A DNA stretch of 64,000 bases from Anaeramoeba flamelloides (Eukaryota; Metamonada; Anaeramoebidae), in the NCBI GenBank assembly GCA_027625915.1, contig JANTQA010000012.1:14346501-14410500 (forward strand), written 5' to 3'. Under the pieces are notes generated by a model that was given only the letters and a program-made list of their open reading frames with translations, did not search any database and was not told where the DNA came from. The translations under genes were made by a program, and so were the position numbers. This document shows positions 37,992 to 50,125 of the stretch, one piece after another (the first letter of the stretch is position 1; each line of letters opens with the position of its first letter).

Positions 37992-38800
37992 GGGGGTAGC
38001 CACGGTTAAGAAAAATTTTTTATTATTTTGCAATTTTGAAGAGAATCAGATAATTCCATTTAAAAACTTTGGAAAACTCATTAATTGTTATTATTTAAAA
38101 TCCTTCATTCATTAGATTTTTTATTTTTTTTTTTCTAAAGTCTCAAAGAAATAGTCACAATAGAATGTTGAGTTGAATTGCTTAAAATAGTGTTTCGAAT
38201 GGTGAATGACATATCTTTTAATCCTTATCTTAACATTCTATTGTAACATTTGAGTATTTTTTTTTAAATTTTTTAATCATTTTTGAATTATTTTTTCCAT
38301 GACAACCAAAAGCAATAAGAAAGATCATTTTATCAGTGAAATCTGGGATTAATATATTTTGGTTGCAAAGAACAACAACATTAAAATTGGGGGAATAACA
38401 AAAGGGAATACGAGTGGGGCTTTAAAAGCTTGAAGGATTCGAAAAAGGAATAATTAATCCCAAATATATCTGGTTAGGGATTATAAACATTGTATTTGGT
38501 AGAATTGGAGAAGTAAATATGATTATATAATATCAACTTTTAACCTACAAAATAGCTAAAAGGTTTATTCTAAATATCTAAAATTTTTTTCTCCCAAAAA
38601 AACTATTCATTATAAAAAAATAAAAATCAGTCAATTTTATCAATTCTTTTCTCTTTCTTTTTATTTAACATTACTATTAACAAAATATCACAAAAATTTT
38701 AAAGAATCTACGATTACACGTTACTAGAATAAAATACTCTTCTCTCATCTCTCTCTCTCACTTTCCAAGTTTGATCATGCATTATGGTGTAGCTACCCCC
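37992..38800. mobile_element. TTAA-target MITE, family T2, copy 1
   Basis: The 809-bp element has ends GGGGGTAGCCAC and, inverted, GGGGGTAGCTAC. TTAA follows on the right (38801-38804) and ATAA precedes on the left. The second copy (46204-47550) has TTAA on both sides. An internal near-palindrome (TCACAATAGAATGTTGAG with CTTAACATTCTATTGTAA) is shared by both copies. No transposase frame is present. Confidence 0.75.
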
Positions 38801-39537
38801 TTAAATAAAATCAATTACCAACAATTTCTCTAATACTGATATATTCTAAAAAATTTTACAAAATTTTTTGTTCAATTTTCCTATTTTAACAAATTAGAAC
38901 CCTACTTTTTTTAAAAAAGTTTTTGACAAAGAATATATTGAAGATCAACTATTTTCATAAAATTTCTTAACATTTAACCAAATAAAATGCTTTTTTCAAA
39001 TCAAAAGCAAAGGATTAAAAATTTTATAAAATGGAAAGTGAAGTAAAAATTTTCAAACATTTATTTGAATTTAATAGTATTAACAATGAAAAAACATATT
39101 AGGTATTATTTTTATGTAGATGTATTTTTTTCAAAATTATAAATCTCTTTAAACTAATGTAACAAAATAAAACAGAAAAAAAGCCTCTTAAAGATTTTTA
39201 AGGACTATATTTACAATTGAAATTCAAAGTATTGTGGGTTTTTATCATGGTTTGGTGATTGGTAATACTCACAAATATCTCTTTAATAATGTCATAGAAG
39301 GAAAGAATTACAAATTTTTACTCAATGTATCAATACTGATATCTTTAAAACGAAAAAGAAGGATGTAAACAACGACTTTTAAGAGAAATTCCTCTTTTGG
39401 AAAAAGTAACAAACATCAAGGATTACCGGTAAGTTTCTATTGTTTGTTTTGGATATGCGAGTTGAGTTAAGAAGGTATGTCGTTTTCACCTAATAACTTA
39501 AAATTGAGAAAAATGGAAAAAATTTGGAACTATTCTA

Positions 39538-40648
39538 CAGTGATCAAAACAATGAGTACACAAAGACTATAATCCTTGGTTTTTTTTTCTTCTTGTACCA
39601 AGGGAACATCCAATCGACTACCAAATAGTATACCTAAGTTCAAATCAATTTTGAAAGTAAAGGTCTGGTTATTTGTAGTAAAATTTAAATTAATCCTGCA
39701 AATTATTGAAAATTTTCCATAATATTCTCAATTTTTTTTGAATTTTTTTGTTTTTTTGATAATAAAAATAGAATGAAAAATTTACTCTATTTTTTGAGAT
39801 ATTTTTTCTAATTTGATCCTATATTAATAGAATTTCATTTTAAATAATAGAACGATAAGAAACCAATACCACATTTTTGGGGGTTTATTGTCAGTTTCTT
39901 TGATGAGTTAATGTATAGGTCTTCTATAACAAAAAAACACGCTTTTTATTTTGAAACCCCGATAATTTTTTTTGCACGCTTTATTTTGATTACAAAATGT
40001 TATTTTCTGGTTAGATTAATATTTGCAAAAAGCCTGAAATTTTCTAAGATATTGAATAGAATTCACCAAAATTCTCAATTCCTAAAAAGATTATTTTTTT
40101 TATTAAATGAAGTTATTTTAATTTAAAAAAAAAATTGACTAAATTTTTCAAATTTAATTTACATTTATATTGTAGTCAAAATAAAGCGTGCAAAAAAATT
40201 TAATGCGGGTTGCAAAATAAAAAGCGTGTTTTTTTGTTATAAAAGACCTATACGTTAACCAATAAAAGAGTCTGATAATAAACCCTAAAAAATATGTTGT
40301 TGGTTTCTTATAGTTCTATTATATAAAAAGAAATTCCAAAAATGAAGGATCAAATTAAAAAATTTATCTCAAAAAAAAGAGTAAATTTTTGTAGTAATTT
40401 TAATCATCAAAAAAACAAAAAAATTCAAAAAAAATTGAGAATATTATGGAAAATTTTCAACATATTTGTATGAATAATTTAAAATTTACTACCAATAACC
40501 AGTCCTTTACTTTCAAAATTGATTTGAACTTAGGTATACTATTTGGCAGTAGATTGGATGTTGCCTTGGAACAAGAACGAAAAAAAAGCACGGATAATAT
40601 TTTGAAACACGGATTTTAGTCTTTGTGCACATATTATTTTGATCACTG
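39538..40648. mobile_element. Foldback DNA element F1 with arms of about 460 bp
   Basis: Arms 39538-39995 and 40174-40648 are inverted copies, ending CAGTGATCAAAA at both tips and flanked by TA (39536-39537 and 40649-40650). Matching inner blocks include ATAATAGAACGATAAGAAAC with its complement, and GCACGCTTTATTTTGA. The centre is about 178 bp and non-coding. Ends starting CAGT with TA targets suggest a Tc1/mariner-type enzyme. A solo arm lies at 10790-11275. Confidence 0.75.
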
Positions 40649-41239
40649 TATATGTCACTTCGAACCAAAAAACACTAAAAATGAAAAACTGATCAAATAC
40701 TTTCGATGGAAAAAAATAAAAAAACTAAATGGAAAAATAAAAATATATAAAGTTTCCATTTAACTTTTTCTGGAAAACTTTTTTGGCCAAAATCCTTGAT
40801 TTCAACCTTGAAATTATGTATATTTTTCGATTCATTATCTTGTTTTAACTCATTTACTAAAATAAATTCTAAATTCTGGGAATTTTCTTTTCACAAAATG
40901 CACTAATTTGGTCCTCAAATGTTTTTTTTAGTTTTAAATGGTAAAATTAAAAAAAAAGTTAAACTAAAAGGATAAACTTTCTGAAAAAGTATTCTAATTT
41001 AATATATTAACTTATTCTTTTATTTCAAACTTTTCTCAACCCCAATTTTTCAAAAAAAAATAAAAAAGTGCACACTAATTCCAAAAAATTATTTTTGATA
41101 TTCCAAAGTTGAGAGTGTTTTTATTCTAAAAAAAATTATCACAGTGTTTAATTGAATTAAGTTAGTTCTTAATTTCGAAAAATATTAATCAGAAAAAAAT
41201 AGTGCTTAATTTTATTAAGGACATATTAAGATTTCCAAC

Positions 41240-41870
41240 TATAAAAAAAATGTTCTCACAAAACACCCATCACAATTTATAATGAAAAAAAACATAATAA
41301 TTTGATAGAAACAATATTAACAAGCAAAAAATTTTTTTATCAAAAAAAAAACTAAATGGTTTGGGTATTAGATAATAAAGATTATTTTCAAAAATCAAAT
41401 TGACTAAACACCATACTTGAAAGCCTTGCATCGAATTTCGATCAAAGAAACTTCATAAAGAATCAACTCAAAAACTTCGGGAAATCGACAACTCCTTTAC
41501 AAGAATTGTTCTTATGTATGTAACACAATAGAATAATTCAAGTAGCCCAAAGGTCTAAAATCAAAGGCAATATGATCGGCAAAAGTTAGAGTTGAATAGT
41601 GAGAAAATTTTCAAAAATGATTGAAATTATTTATTTTTTAAAATCTCTGTTATTTTTCTTTATCATTTCCATTTTTCATAATAAGGGTATTTGTGTTTAA
41701 TATCTCTGAAAATTTCTTTTTCTTTTTTTCATTAAAAATAAATAATACATAAAATGATTTTTTGAACCGAATCGGAGACTGTTTCCAAGACTCTGACTTC
41801 ACAATTTAAGTCGGATTGAATCAAATGGTCTTTGGATGAATTGGTAAATTTTCAACATAGTTCTCAATTG
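41240..41870 (+). repeat. Dispersed repeat R3, copy 2
   Basis: Counterpart of 30180-30850. The homology is patchy, so both copies are old. Confidence 0.45.
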
Positions 41871-41914
41871 AGACCTCTTTGAAATTGAAAAATATGAAAA
41901 TCTTCTTACAGTTA

Positions 41915-42125
41915 TCAAACAATTATTTGAGTATTCTAGAGACACCCTACTTTAATGAACTTTAGGGAGGTTAATTACTCGCTTCATAAAATGTTTAGTT
42001 ATTTATAGAAAGGATTTGATTGAAAATAAATGCAATGACACAACAATTTTCCTAATATCCACAATTAACAATCTTGCCAGTTGATTTTTTTTCATGTCGG
42101 TTATTTTTTTCACTACTTTACTTCC
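41915..42125 (+). repeat. Dispersed repeat R2, copy 2
   Basis: Counterpart of 14850-15060. It begins just beyond repeat R3 copy 2, so the two may be parts of one larger unit. Confidence 0.45.
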
Positions 42126-42599
42126 AATTACAACATAAATGGATGCCAAAGAAATCTTGGAAAAAGTAAATCTCTTTCAACGTCAAAATACTCACTCAAA
42201 TATATGAAAAAAACAAGAAAAGAAAACGAAAAAGAAAAAAACAAATTTAATTTTTAAAGTTTTATTTATTAATTATTAATGTGTTAAATTATTTTTTGAT
42301 CAAGAAATTAAAGAAATTAGTCCAACTAATATCTTTGAATCTTTTCAAAAACAATTATTCCCCTCTGTTTGTAATTTTCTTTTTGTTTACAGCTTCCTAT
42401 TTCATCAAAAAGAATTTGATGAAAATAGCAAAGGTGGAAAAAAGAGTAAAAACTGATTTGAATTTTTTCAAAACAAAAGTGAAAAATTCCATTTTTTTTT
42501 TTTTTTTTTTATACAAACCAAAAAGAAAAAAAGTGAGAGGGATTAAAAAAAGAAAAAGAAAAAGAAAAATATCAAGAAAGCACATAGATTTAATTTAAT

Positions 42600-43529
42600 T
42601 TAATTCATTTCTGTATGATTATAACCAAACATTTCTGATTGTTCTAAATCTAAAAAGCTTTCGAATTCTTGATTCATTAAATCAAATGAGTTTGTTTGTG
42701 GTGAAGAAGAGAGTGCTTCATTAAATTCAAGAAAAAACTCTTGTTCTTGTTCTTCCTCTTGTTCTTCCTCTTGTTCTTCCTCTTGTTCTTGATCGAGGTA
42801 TTGGTAATGTTCCTGATCATTTAGGATTTGTGTTTGAGAATGGCTTTGATCATTTTCTTCGAAATTTAAATCATTGTCAAAATCAAATGAAGAAAATCGA
42901 GAACCAGAACCGTGTTCAAAGGATTGGAATTGTTGATTGTTCTGGCTTTTTGTATCAAAGCTGATCGTTTGATCGTTTTCATGCTCGTTTGGCCATTGCT
43001 TTTGATCTTGATCTTGTTGGAAATTATTTGTTTCGATAAGTGTGGGACATAGGTCGAATGAAGAGTCAAAGTGAAGGTTGGAATTTTGTCGTGTGTTTTC
43101 TTCCTCGTCCTCATCCTCATCAACGTCCTCGAATTGAATTTCCAAACTATCGTTATTTGCCGTTTCAAAAGCACCAAAATCAGATTCTTCGAACAATTGG
43201 CTATTGCCGCCGAAAGAATCTTCGGATCTGTCCTTGGAAGTGAAGTCAAAGTCCAATTCAATGGAATCGTCCATTTCCTTATTATCAACCATTATTTGTC
43301 CACCGTCCTCTAAACTCCTTTGAGTTTGTGAAATAGAAAAAGATCGAGCGTTATTATTATTATTATGAAAAGAATTGTTGTTAGAAACGGAAATCAAACC
43401 TCTTAAAAAAATTTCATCTTGTTGCAAACTACTTTGTTTTTTTTTTATATTGTCCCGCAGTTGAGACAATTTGTTTTCAAGATTTTCATAACTTGAAAGA
43501 GACATTAAAACAGATTTAGTTTGTGACAT
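42600..43529 (-). CDS. Acidic, Ser/Gln/Asn-rich disordered protein with trafficking-adaptor-like motifs, 309 aa
   Basis: I do not recognise this protein's family. It is a complete single exon with an ATG in an A-rich context. Residues 12-45 can form a coiled coil (YENLENKLSQLRDNIKKKQ). The rest is predicted disordered: poly-Asn (56-60), acidic runs (135-144) and four or so EQEEE repeats (248-264). Short Phe motifs are spread through it: DFDF (93-96), DFGAF (117-121), FQSFE (201-205), FSSFDF (212-217), EFESF (288-292), then FLDLE (292-296). DFGAF and EFESF resemble the (D/E)FxxF and FGxF signals that bind AP-1 gamma-ear or GGA-ear domains. FLDLE is close to a clathrin box. An endocytic or Golgi adaptor accessory role is therefore possible but is inference only. 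The codon pattern and internal repeats argue for a real gene. Confidence 0.7.
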   Translation of the reverse strand: MSQTKSVLMSLSSYENLENKLSQLRDNIKKKQSSLQQDEIFLRGLISVSNNNSFHNNNNNARSFSISQTQRSLEDGGQIMVDNKEMDDSIELDFDFTSKDRSEDSFGGNSQLFEESDFGAFETANNDSLEIQFEDVDEDEDEEENTRQNSNLHFDSSFDLCPTLIETNNFQQDQDQKQWPNEHENDQTISFDTKSQNNQQFQSFEHGSGSRFSSFDFDNDLNFEENDQSHSQTQILNDQEHYQYLDQEQEEEQEEEQEEEQEQEFFLEFNEALSSSPQTNSFDLMNQEFESFLDLEQSEMFGYNHTEMN

Positions 43530-45067
43530 TTTTATTAGGAAGGAATTTGTGATTAAAAGAAAAAAAAAAAAAGAAAATAAAATAAAAAAAAATAAAGTTA
43601 AAAAGTTTTTGTTTTTGTATTTTTAGAATAAAAATAAAAAAATGAATCTTTTTTCTGAAAATTAATTGAATTACTTTAGTTTTTATTCAAACCAATCAAT
43701 AGAAACTCTTGAAATTTATTATTTTTGTTGACAAATCTTTCTTTTTAGGTTTGAATAAATACAGAAAAATTAACTCAAATTTTTATTGTTCAAATCCTCT
43801 AAATAGTGAGAATTAGAAAGTTTTTTGAAATTTATCATTGAATTTGGAGTATTGTCATTTTCGAAAAGTCACCAACATCAAAAAAACATTTAATTTTTGT
43901 AAAAAAGATAATGATCACAGCTTGTAAAAAATGAACAACAACAACAATTCCCTTTTCACCCATTCGTCAAAAAAATTATCAATTCTCTTTTCGAAAAATA
44001 CAAAAAAAATCAAAAAATATAGATCTGGGTTACAGAAAATCACATTCAAAAAACAAAACTATTGTTTTTGAGGTTTATCGAATTCTTTGAAAAAAGAGAA
44101 ACAAAGTTTGTATTACCACTTAAGGTGTAGTTGTGAAATGCGACGATATTGTTCGAACTAGTTGAAAAAATTATCTGGAAAACATTGAGAAAGAAAAATA
44201 TTTTGCTATTAAAAAAATTGGGTATAAAAAAGAAGAAAATAAAGTTGTAAGTTCAAACACAAAGCTCGTGAAGGGAAATGGTGGAGAATTATTTTTTTTG
44301 TTTCTTGATAAGGTTGAAGAAACTTTTTATCAAAAAAAATTAAGTAAAAAAAAATGATTTGAAAAAAGATACAATTTTGAGGTTTCTTTATGAAGAATAA
44401 AAAGAGCTTGAATTTTTTTTTTCAATGTAAGAATAAACACCTTGGGTCTTTAAAAGGTAAGGTTGAAATGAGTTGTTTTCAATTATTGTTTTTCTGAAGG
44501 GGTTGGAAAATTATTATGGATGGATTATCTTGAAAAAGGGGAAAAATGATTGGATTATATAAAGCGTAAACTCTTTCTATTCTACGATCTGCGTTGATCC
44601 ATCAACAATTAAAGAGGATTTTGTTATATTTTTCAAAAGGGAATTTTTTTAAAAATATGTTTCCAAAATCCTAATCTGGTATTGAAACACAAATAGATTA
44701 ATAAATATTTAATGAACAAATAAGGTTTTAAAGTTTAAATGCTGCTGATTTTTTAGTTTTGGTTTTACTGTACTTTTTTTTAAAGTTTCTTTAAGTAGGT
44801 TACAGAAATCAAGTTATATCGAAATTAATCAAGCGAGTCTTCTAATTTTTGATATCTAATAGGAAATAGAGAACTATCTCGGAAAAATAGGAAAAAAAGA
44901 TGTTTTTAATTTCAAAAAATGTTCTTTCTGATCAGTAAAAAAATTGAAAAAAAAAAATTAAAGATTTACTCATTTTTCACTGTTTAATAACTTTCCTCAT
45001 AATAAAAGCTATTAATGAAAACAAGATCTTGAATCAAAAATTATTTTGAAATATATTTTATAAAGTA

Positions 45068-45543
45068 CAGTGGTGGAAATAACCCGTTCAGACAACCTTT
45101 AACCCATTACTAAAATTTAACTAGTGTTTTTTTTTCAGACTTGGGTATTTGAAGATAAAAATCACTAATAGATTCTTGGTTCAGAACCAAATTGACTTTA
45201 GAGGTTAGATCTTTGATTAATCGAAATAGCCCAATATTATATTAAATGCTTTTGTTTAAAAAATTTCATCATATTTATAAAATTTCAGAGATTAAATGAT
45301 TTTTTTATAAAAATTCAAAAAATGAAATTATGTTCATTTTTTTGTCAAAAAATTACATTTTAATCTTCCAGTATCTTCATAATTCTTTTTTAAGATTTAT
45401 TTAAAGAACCCTATTTCTGGTTAATATACTGTTGTCACTGTATTGATTTGTTTCTTTTATTTCTGGAGTCAGCCAATATTTTTTGCATGAGTTAAATTTT
45501 AGTAATGGGTTAAAATAAAAAACAAGGGTTAGTTACACCACTG
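45068..45543. mobile_element. CAGTGGTG-type TA-target element, family M2, complete
   Basis: The 476-bp element has TA on both sides. Inverted ends begin CAGTGGTG, continue TAACCC and share AACCCATTACTAAAATTTAA further in. CAGTGGTG is a classic Tc1-like terminus. No transposase frame is present. A solo end lies at 10701-10745. Confidence 0.8.
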
Positions 45544-46203
45544 TAAGCTGAAAAACCTAATTTTCACTTCTGATTTTTTTTAAATAAAAAAGTAAACAAT
45601 AAAAAAAATTATTCAGATTGAAGCCACGCAGTTATTATGTTTCAAAAGGATTTTTAATTTTAATAGATATCTTTCAAAACAGAGAATCAATGATTTGGAT
45701 TAATGGATAATATAAACTTTATTTAATTTTCGGTATATTTCAAAATAAATATAAATTATAATTATATTTTCCAGAATTTAAAAGAATTGAGTAAAAATAT
45801 TTGATTTTAAGCCGTTTTTCTGATTTTGCCAAAATTGGCCTTGTTTTTCTTGATTTTTCTGTTTATTTGAAAAATCGATAGGTTTTTGTTAGGTTATTTG
45901 TAATTTTCTGTTTATTTTGAAAAGCGAGAGATTTTACAGATAAAACTTAGGACTCCAAGAAAATCACCCCTATTTTTCATTTAATTTCGAAAATATAAAG
46001 AAAAATTAATAATTTCTCTTTTTATTTCTCAAATAAAAAAAAAAACCTAGAAACTCTGCAACAGATCGAGGGTATTTGAAGAACACCCCCCCCCTACCAG
46101 GTTTTCAAGAATTCATAGGAATCGAATAAAATCTCATATTATTTGATCATTTTTGATTCAGTAAAACGTAGGATATTTTGTTTACAGCCAGTTACACTCT
46201 TAA

Positions 46204-47550
46204 GGGAGTAGCCATGGTAAAAGAAAATTTTTCACTTTTTTGCTATTTTGTATAAGGATCAGATAATAACATTTTTTAATTGGACTGTAACTCATTGATT
46301 TTTATTATTTAAGTAGCTTCATTCATTAGATTTTTAAAATAATTTTTTATAAAAGTCTCAAAGAAATTTCCACAATAGAATGTTGGGCTGAATTGCTTAA
46401 AATAGTGTTTCGGATGTTGAATGACTTATCTTTTGTCCTTATCTCAACATTCTATTGTGACATTTAATTTTTTCATTTTTTCAACATTTTAGATTTTTTT
46501 AATCATGATAACAAAAAGTAATAAGAATTATTTTTTTTATCAAAGCCATCCAGAATTAACGGATTATGTTTAAAATGAAAAACAACATTACAATTGAGAG
46601 AATCACAAAAGAAAATACAAATGTGGTTTAATAGTTATAGGATTCTAAAAAAATAATAATTATCACAAAACATTACTTGTTAGGATTTCAAATAGTTGGA
46701 TTTAGTGGAATTGGAGATGTGAATATGATTATATTTGATCAAAATTTAAACCAAAAAATAGCTATAAGTTTTATTCTATGAATCTAAAATTATCTTCTTC
46801 CAAAAAAAAAACTAAATCCCATTCCAAAAATTTGGACAAATCTAAAACCAAAAATAGGAAAACCAAAACTCAATTTATTATATTTTTCCAAACTTAATAA
46901 AAAACCACATATAAGTGACATATTATTAATGTTTTTATAAGTAATCCTCAAAATCAAAATAAAAGAAAACAATACAAAACAAAAAAATCCAAACCAGTGT
47001 GTCTAAAATAATGAAAATAGCTGAAAAAAAAAAAGTATTGGTAAATTTGTTAAAATTAAACCAACAATTGTTGATCATTCAATAGATAAGATCCAATGGA
47101 CTAATTGTATGTGATAATTCAATTTAAGAAACTCAACGCTAACATCTATCAACCATCGATAAAAAAATTACAGATCTAACGAAACAGATTATTTACTGTA
47201 AAAAAAGGAAATGAAAAAAAAAAACAAAAAAGACAAAAAATAAAAATAGTTTGTAAAATCGAATAATTTCCAAATTGAATGTAAAGTATCACATTGCTAT
47301 TCTTTCGATAGTTTGAACTGTTCCAAAATTTTTGAATTAAGTTTATCTAAAAAAAAATAAAAAAAAATCAAAACTATTTTATCAATATATTCTCTTTTTT
47401 TTTTATTGTTAATCTTTACTTGAAAAAAAAAATTAGAAATAATTTTTTAAATAAAATTATTAGAGAATCTAATATCACACACCTCTAAAATAAAATACTC
47501 TTATCCCACCCTCTCACATTTTTATCATGCCTTATGTTGTAGCTAGTTCC
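46204..47550. mobile_element. TTAA-target MITE, family T2, copy 2, with a nested insertion
   Basis: TTAA flanks both ends (46200-46203, 47551-47554). Ends are GGGAGTAGCCAT and, inverted, GGAACTAGCTAC. The body matches 37992-38800 except for about 560 extra bases (46815-47370). Those carry mariner-like ends (TTCCAAAAATTTGGACAAAT) and match family M3 in part. The M3-like element therefore arrived after T2. Confidence 0.7.
46815..47370. mobile_element. Mariner-type MITE (M3-like) nested in T2 copy 2
   Basis: Homology to M3 is visible in the middle (GGTAAATTTGTTAAAATT-type, then a GATCATTCAATAGAT-type block). The ends are diverged. Boundaries are set from the point where T2 homology stops and resumes, so they are good to about 15 bp. 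Confidence 0.5.
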
Positions 47551-47554
47551 TTAA

Positions 47555-47715
47555 GACACAAAAAAAAACCACAAATTAAGACTCATAATCCAGATTCTCG
47601 TAAAATAATTTGTGTTAAAAAAAAATTCCAAAAAATGTATCTTAATTTGGAATTTTTTGTATATTACATCCAGTTAAAAGTTTGCCACTTAAAAGTAGAA
47701 CTATCACTAAGACAC
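47555..47715. repeat. MITE M1 fragment abutting T2 copy 2
   Basis: The central hairpin block (AAATTAAGACTCATAATCC-type, AAAATAATTTGTGTTAAAAA) and one end (CACTTAAAAGTAGAACT) of family M1 are present. The other end is lost at the TTAA junction. Confidence 0.55.
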
Positions 47716-47977
47716 TAAATTTTAAAAGAATAGAGTCAAATACTCGATTTCGAGCCATTTCTCCAAACACAAGAATATATAGAAAATAGAATACTTTCAG
47801 CAGTTTTTTTTCTTGTATATTTCTGTATTATTACACCCCCATAGCATTTTTAAAATTATTAGCTATTTTCTATTCAGATAAATATCACGAAGATGAATTC
47901 AACTAAATATCCTTTATTTGTTCATTTTACACATTTAAAACAAAAAAAAAACATTTGTTCTCAACTCAAAATTATTT

Positions 47978-49085
47978 TTGTCAAAGCAACCCGATATTTT
48001 TTTCAAATATCAATAATTTTTTTATAATTTACCCTTTAAAAATAATAAGAAATAAGTAGAATATAAACAAAGAATAGTTTACACCCTGTTGGAATAAGTT
48101 ATTTCCAAGAAATTGGGGCAAATTTATTTTAAAATATATTTAGGTAACCCATTCTTCAAAAAAGGATTTAAATATATAAAATCATTAACCACCATTTATC
48201 GATTCTTAGTAATAATTCAATTTGATTCTTAGTATTGTATTACAGAAATAAAATATATTAAAATTTCTGATCTTGATTTTATCCGATCTTGATTTTATCT
48301 GATATTTTTTTATGGTGAAAATTGGTGTTTATTATTTTCTTTTTGATCAAAAAAAAATATTTTCATAATTTGTATAATCTCAACAAAATTTACAATATAA
48401 TTAAAAACATATAACTACATTTTGATGTTTTAAAAAAAATATATACCCTTTTCATATTTCCTTTTTTTTCTTGAAATTGGTCGTACATTGTTTTCATCAA
48501 AAAAAGTGATATTGTTTTTTTTCATTTTTTGGGAATATTTCAACTAACATGTTTTAAATTAATGCCTTATGAATTGATTCAATCGGTATAAATATTAAAT
48601 TTAATTTGGTATAGTTGATTAATGATTACCATCACTAAAAAAGATTATTTTTTATGAAATCTAAAAAAAAAATGCCCCACTTTTTTGGAAATACCTTATA
48701 ACTAATAAATCAAGATATTTTCTTAAAATTTGAAAAATTATAAATCTTATGATATTATTGAGAAAGGCAATATGTTTGATTTTGATCTTCTATTGAATAA
48801 TCAAATACAATAACAATAGAAATAAATATTATTTCTCTAGACACATTTATACACTTCCAATAACATTAGAATAACATTTTTTTACTAATGACTTAAGATC
48901 TTGTAATAAAAAAAAAATTTTCAAATTATCCAAAAATCAAAAAAAAAAAAATCAAAATGAAAAACCAAATTTGATTGTGAACAAATTATTTCAATTTTGA
49001 AATTCACAATATACATTTTTTCTTCAAATATCCTCATTCAACCCTTTAAACAAATATGATTCACTCACCCCCCCCCCCCCTCGTT
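47978..49085 (-). mobile_element. Family D1 copy 4 (inverted), interrupted by a mariner-type MITE
   Basis: Start GTCAAAGCAACCCG and interior blocks (ACTAATAAGAAATAAGT-type, TTTGATCTTCTATTGAA-type, ACCCTTTAAACAAATATG) match the inverted D1 element. The outer end decays into a run of twelve C (49069-49080). The 48102-48691 element sits inside it. Confidence 0.5.
48102..48691. mobile_element. Mariner-type MITE (family M4) nested in a D1 copy
   Basis: The 590-bp element has ends TTTCCAAGAAATTGGGGCA and, inverted, TTTCCAAAAAAGTGGGGCA, with TA on both flanks. The end resembles that of the 16261-17330 mariner. Related sequence occurs at about 31150-31790, and one end at 58087. Confidence 0.65.
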
Positions 49086-49463
49086 AAAAAATCGTTTAAA
49101 TATATTTATAGAGAGATTTTAAAAATCATAATAAAAGTAACAACAACAAATACACTACCCACAAGAATTATAAGTTCTGGGAAAAATAATATCTGAAAAA
49201 AAATTTATTTCAAATGTCTGAAAAGTTAATTAATATAATAGTTTTATAAAACTCACAATTCCCGATATTATTTTTTAATACCATTATTGTGAAGATATAA
49301 ATTTTGGAATTTTTTTAAAAAAAGAGCGATAACAACCCCTACCCTCTGTCAATACAAAAACATGAAAAAAATAAACTAAATGATATCAAAACTACCCACC
49401 ATAAAACAAAATAATGTTAAAAATTATCAAAAAAATTTAATGTTAATAATAAACTATATTGTA

Positions 49464-49972
49464 AACAAAGAGCTCCAACTTTTTTTTCAAATATCTATTA
49501 TTTTTGATAATTTACCTTTTTAGAACTAATAAGAAATAAGTTGAAAAACACAGACCAACGAATAGTTGACATCTGTAAAACAAAAATAAATAAAAAACAA
49601 TAGATTGTCTGAAAAATTGAAAAACTCAAAAATATTATCTCGCCATATTATGAAAAAGAATAAGGTTTATTTTGATCTTCGATTGAAGATCTAAATAAAA
49701 TACCTATTGAAATAAATAAGATTCCTTGACAATCATTTTTACTATTCCAGTAATCTTAGAATAACATATTTTTACCTAGTAACTATTGGTCTTACAATAT
49801 ATAATATTTTTTAAATTAATTAAGCATCAAAAAATTGAAAAAAACAAAAAAAAAATGAAAAGTATAAATTATTAAAATTTTGAAATTTCAAAATAAATTT
49901 TTTCTTCTAAAATCAATTCATACCCTTTAAACAAATGTGATTCACCCCATGACAACTTGACCCCTTTGACTG
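49464..49972 (-). mobile_element. Family D1 copy 3 (inverted)
   Basis: The end CCCCTTTGACTGG is well kept. The opposite end is worn (CAAAGAGCTCCAAC). It aligns with 5888-6569 in reverse, with small gaps. It sits only 150 bp downstream of the pecanex stop. Confidence 0.6.
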
Positions 49973-50125
49973 GAAAAATGTTTATCTAAATTACAAATCT
50001 CTGAAAAAAAAAAAAAAAAAAAGAAAATGAAAAATCAAAATTTTATTCTCAAATAAATATAAATATAAATAAAGTCATAAATTTAAATAAAAATAAAAAT
50101 GATTTATAAATATTCTTTTTAAGGG

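Larger units (their letters stand above)
37438..42599. other. 5.2-kb intergenic region with transposons
   Basis: It holds a TTAA-target element T2 (37992-38800), a foldback element F1 (39538-40648), repeat R3 copy 2 (41240-41870) and repeat R2 copy 2 (41915-42125). No host gene is visible. The open frame at 42281-42598 is a Lys/Ile-rich chance frame beside the 3' end of the next gene. Confidence 0.65.
43530..50125. other. 6.6-kb intergenic region with nested transposons
   Basis: It holds a complete CAGTGGTG element (45068-45543), a TTAA element T2 with a nested insertion (46204-47550), an M1 fragment (47555-47715), a D1 copy carrying a nested mariner-type MITE (47978-49085) and another D1 copy (49464-49972). 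No host exon is visible. From 43530 to 45060 there is only A/T-rich sequence, presumably including the promoter of the acidic-protein gene. Confidence 0.65.

Noticed and set aside
42866-43313. Several alternative frames over the acidic protein gene
   Set aside because: They arise from its repetitive GAA/GAT-rich codons. Only the 309-aa frame has internal motif logic and a clean start.
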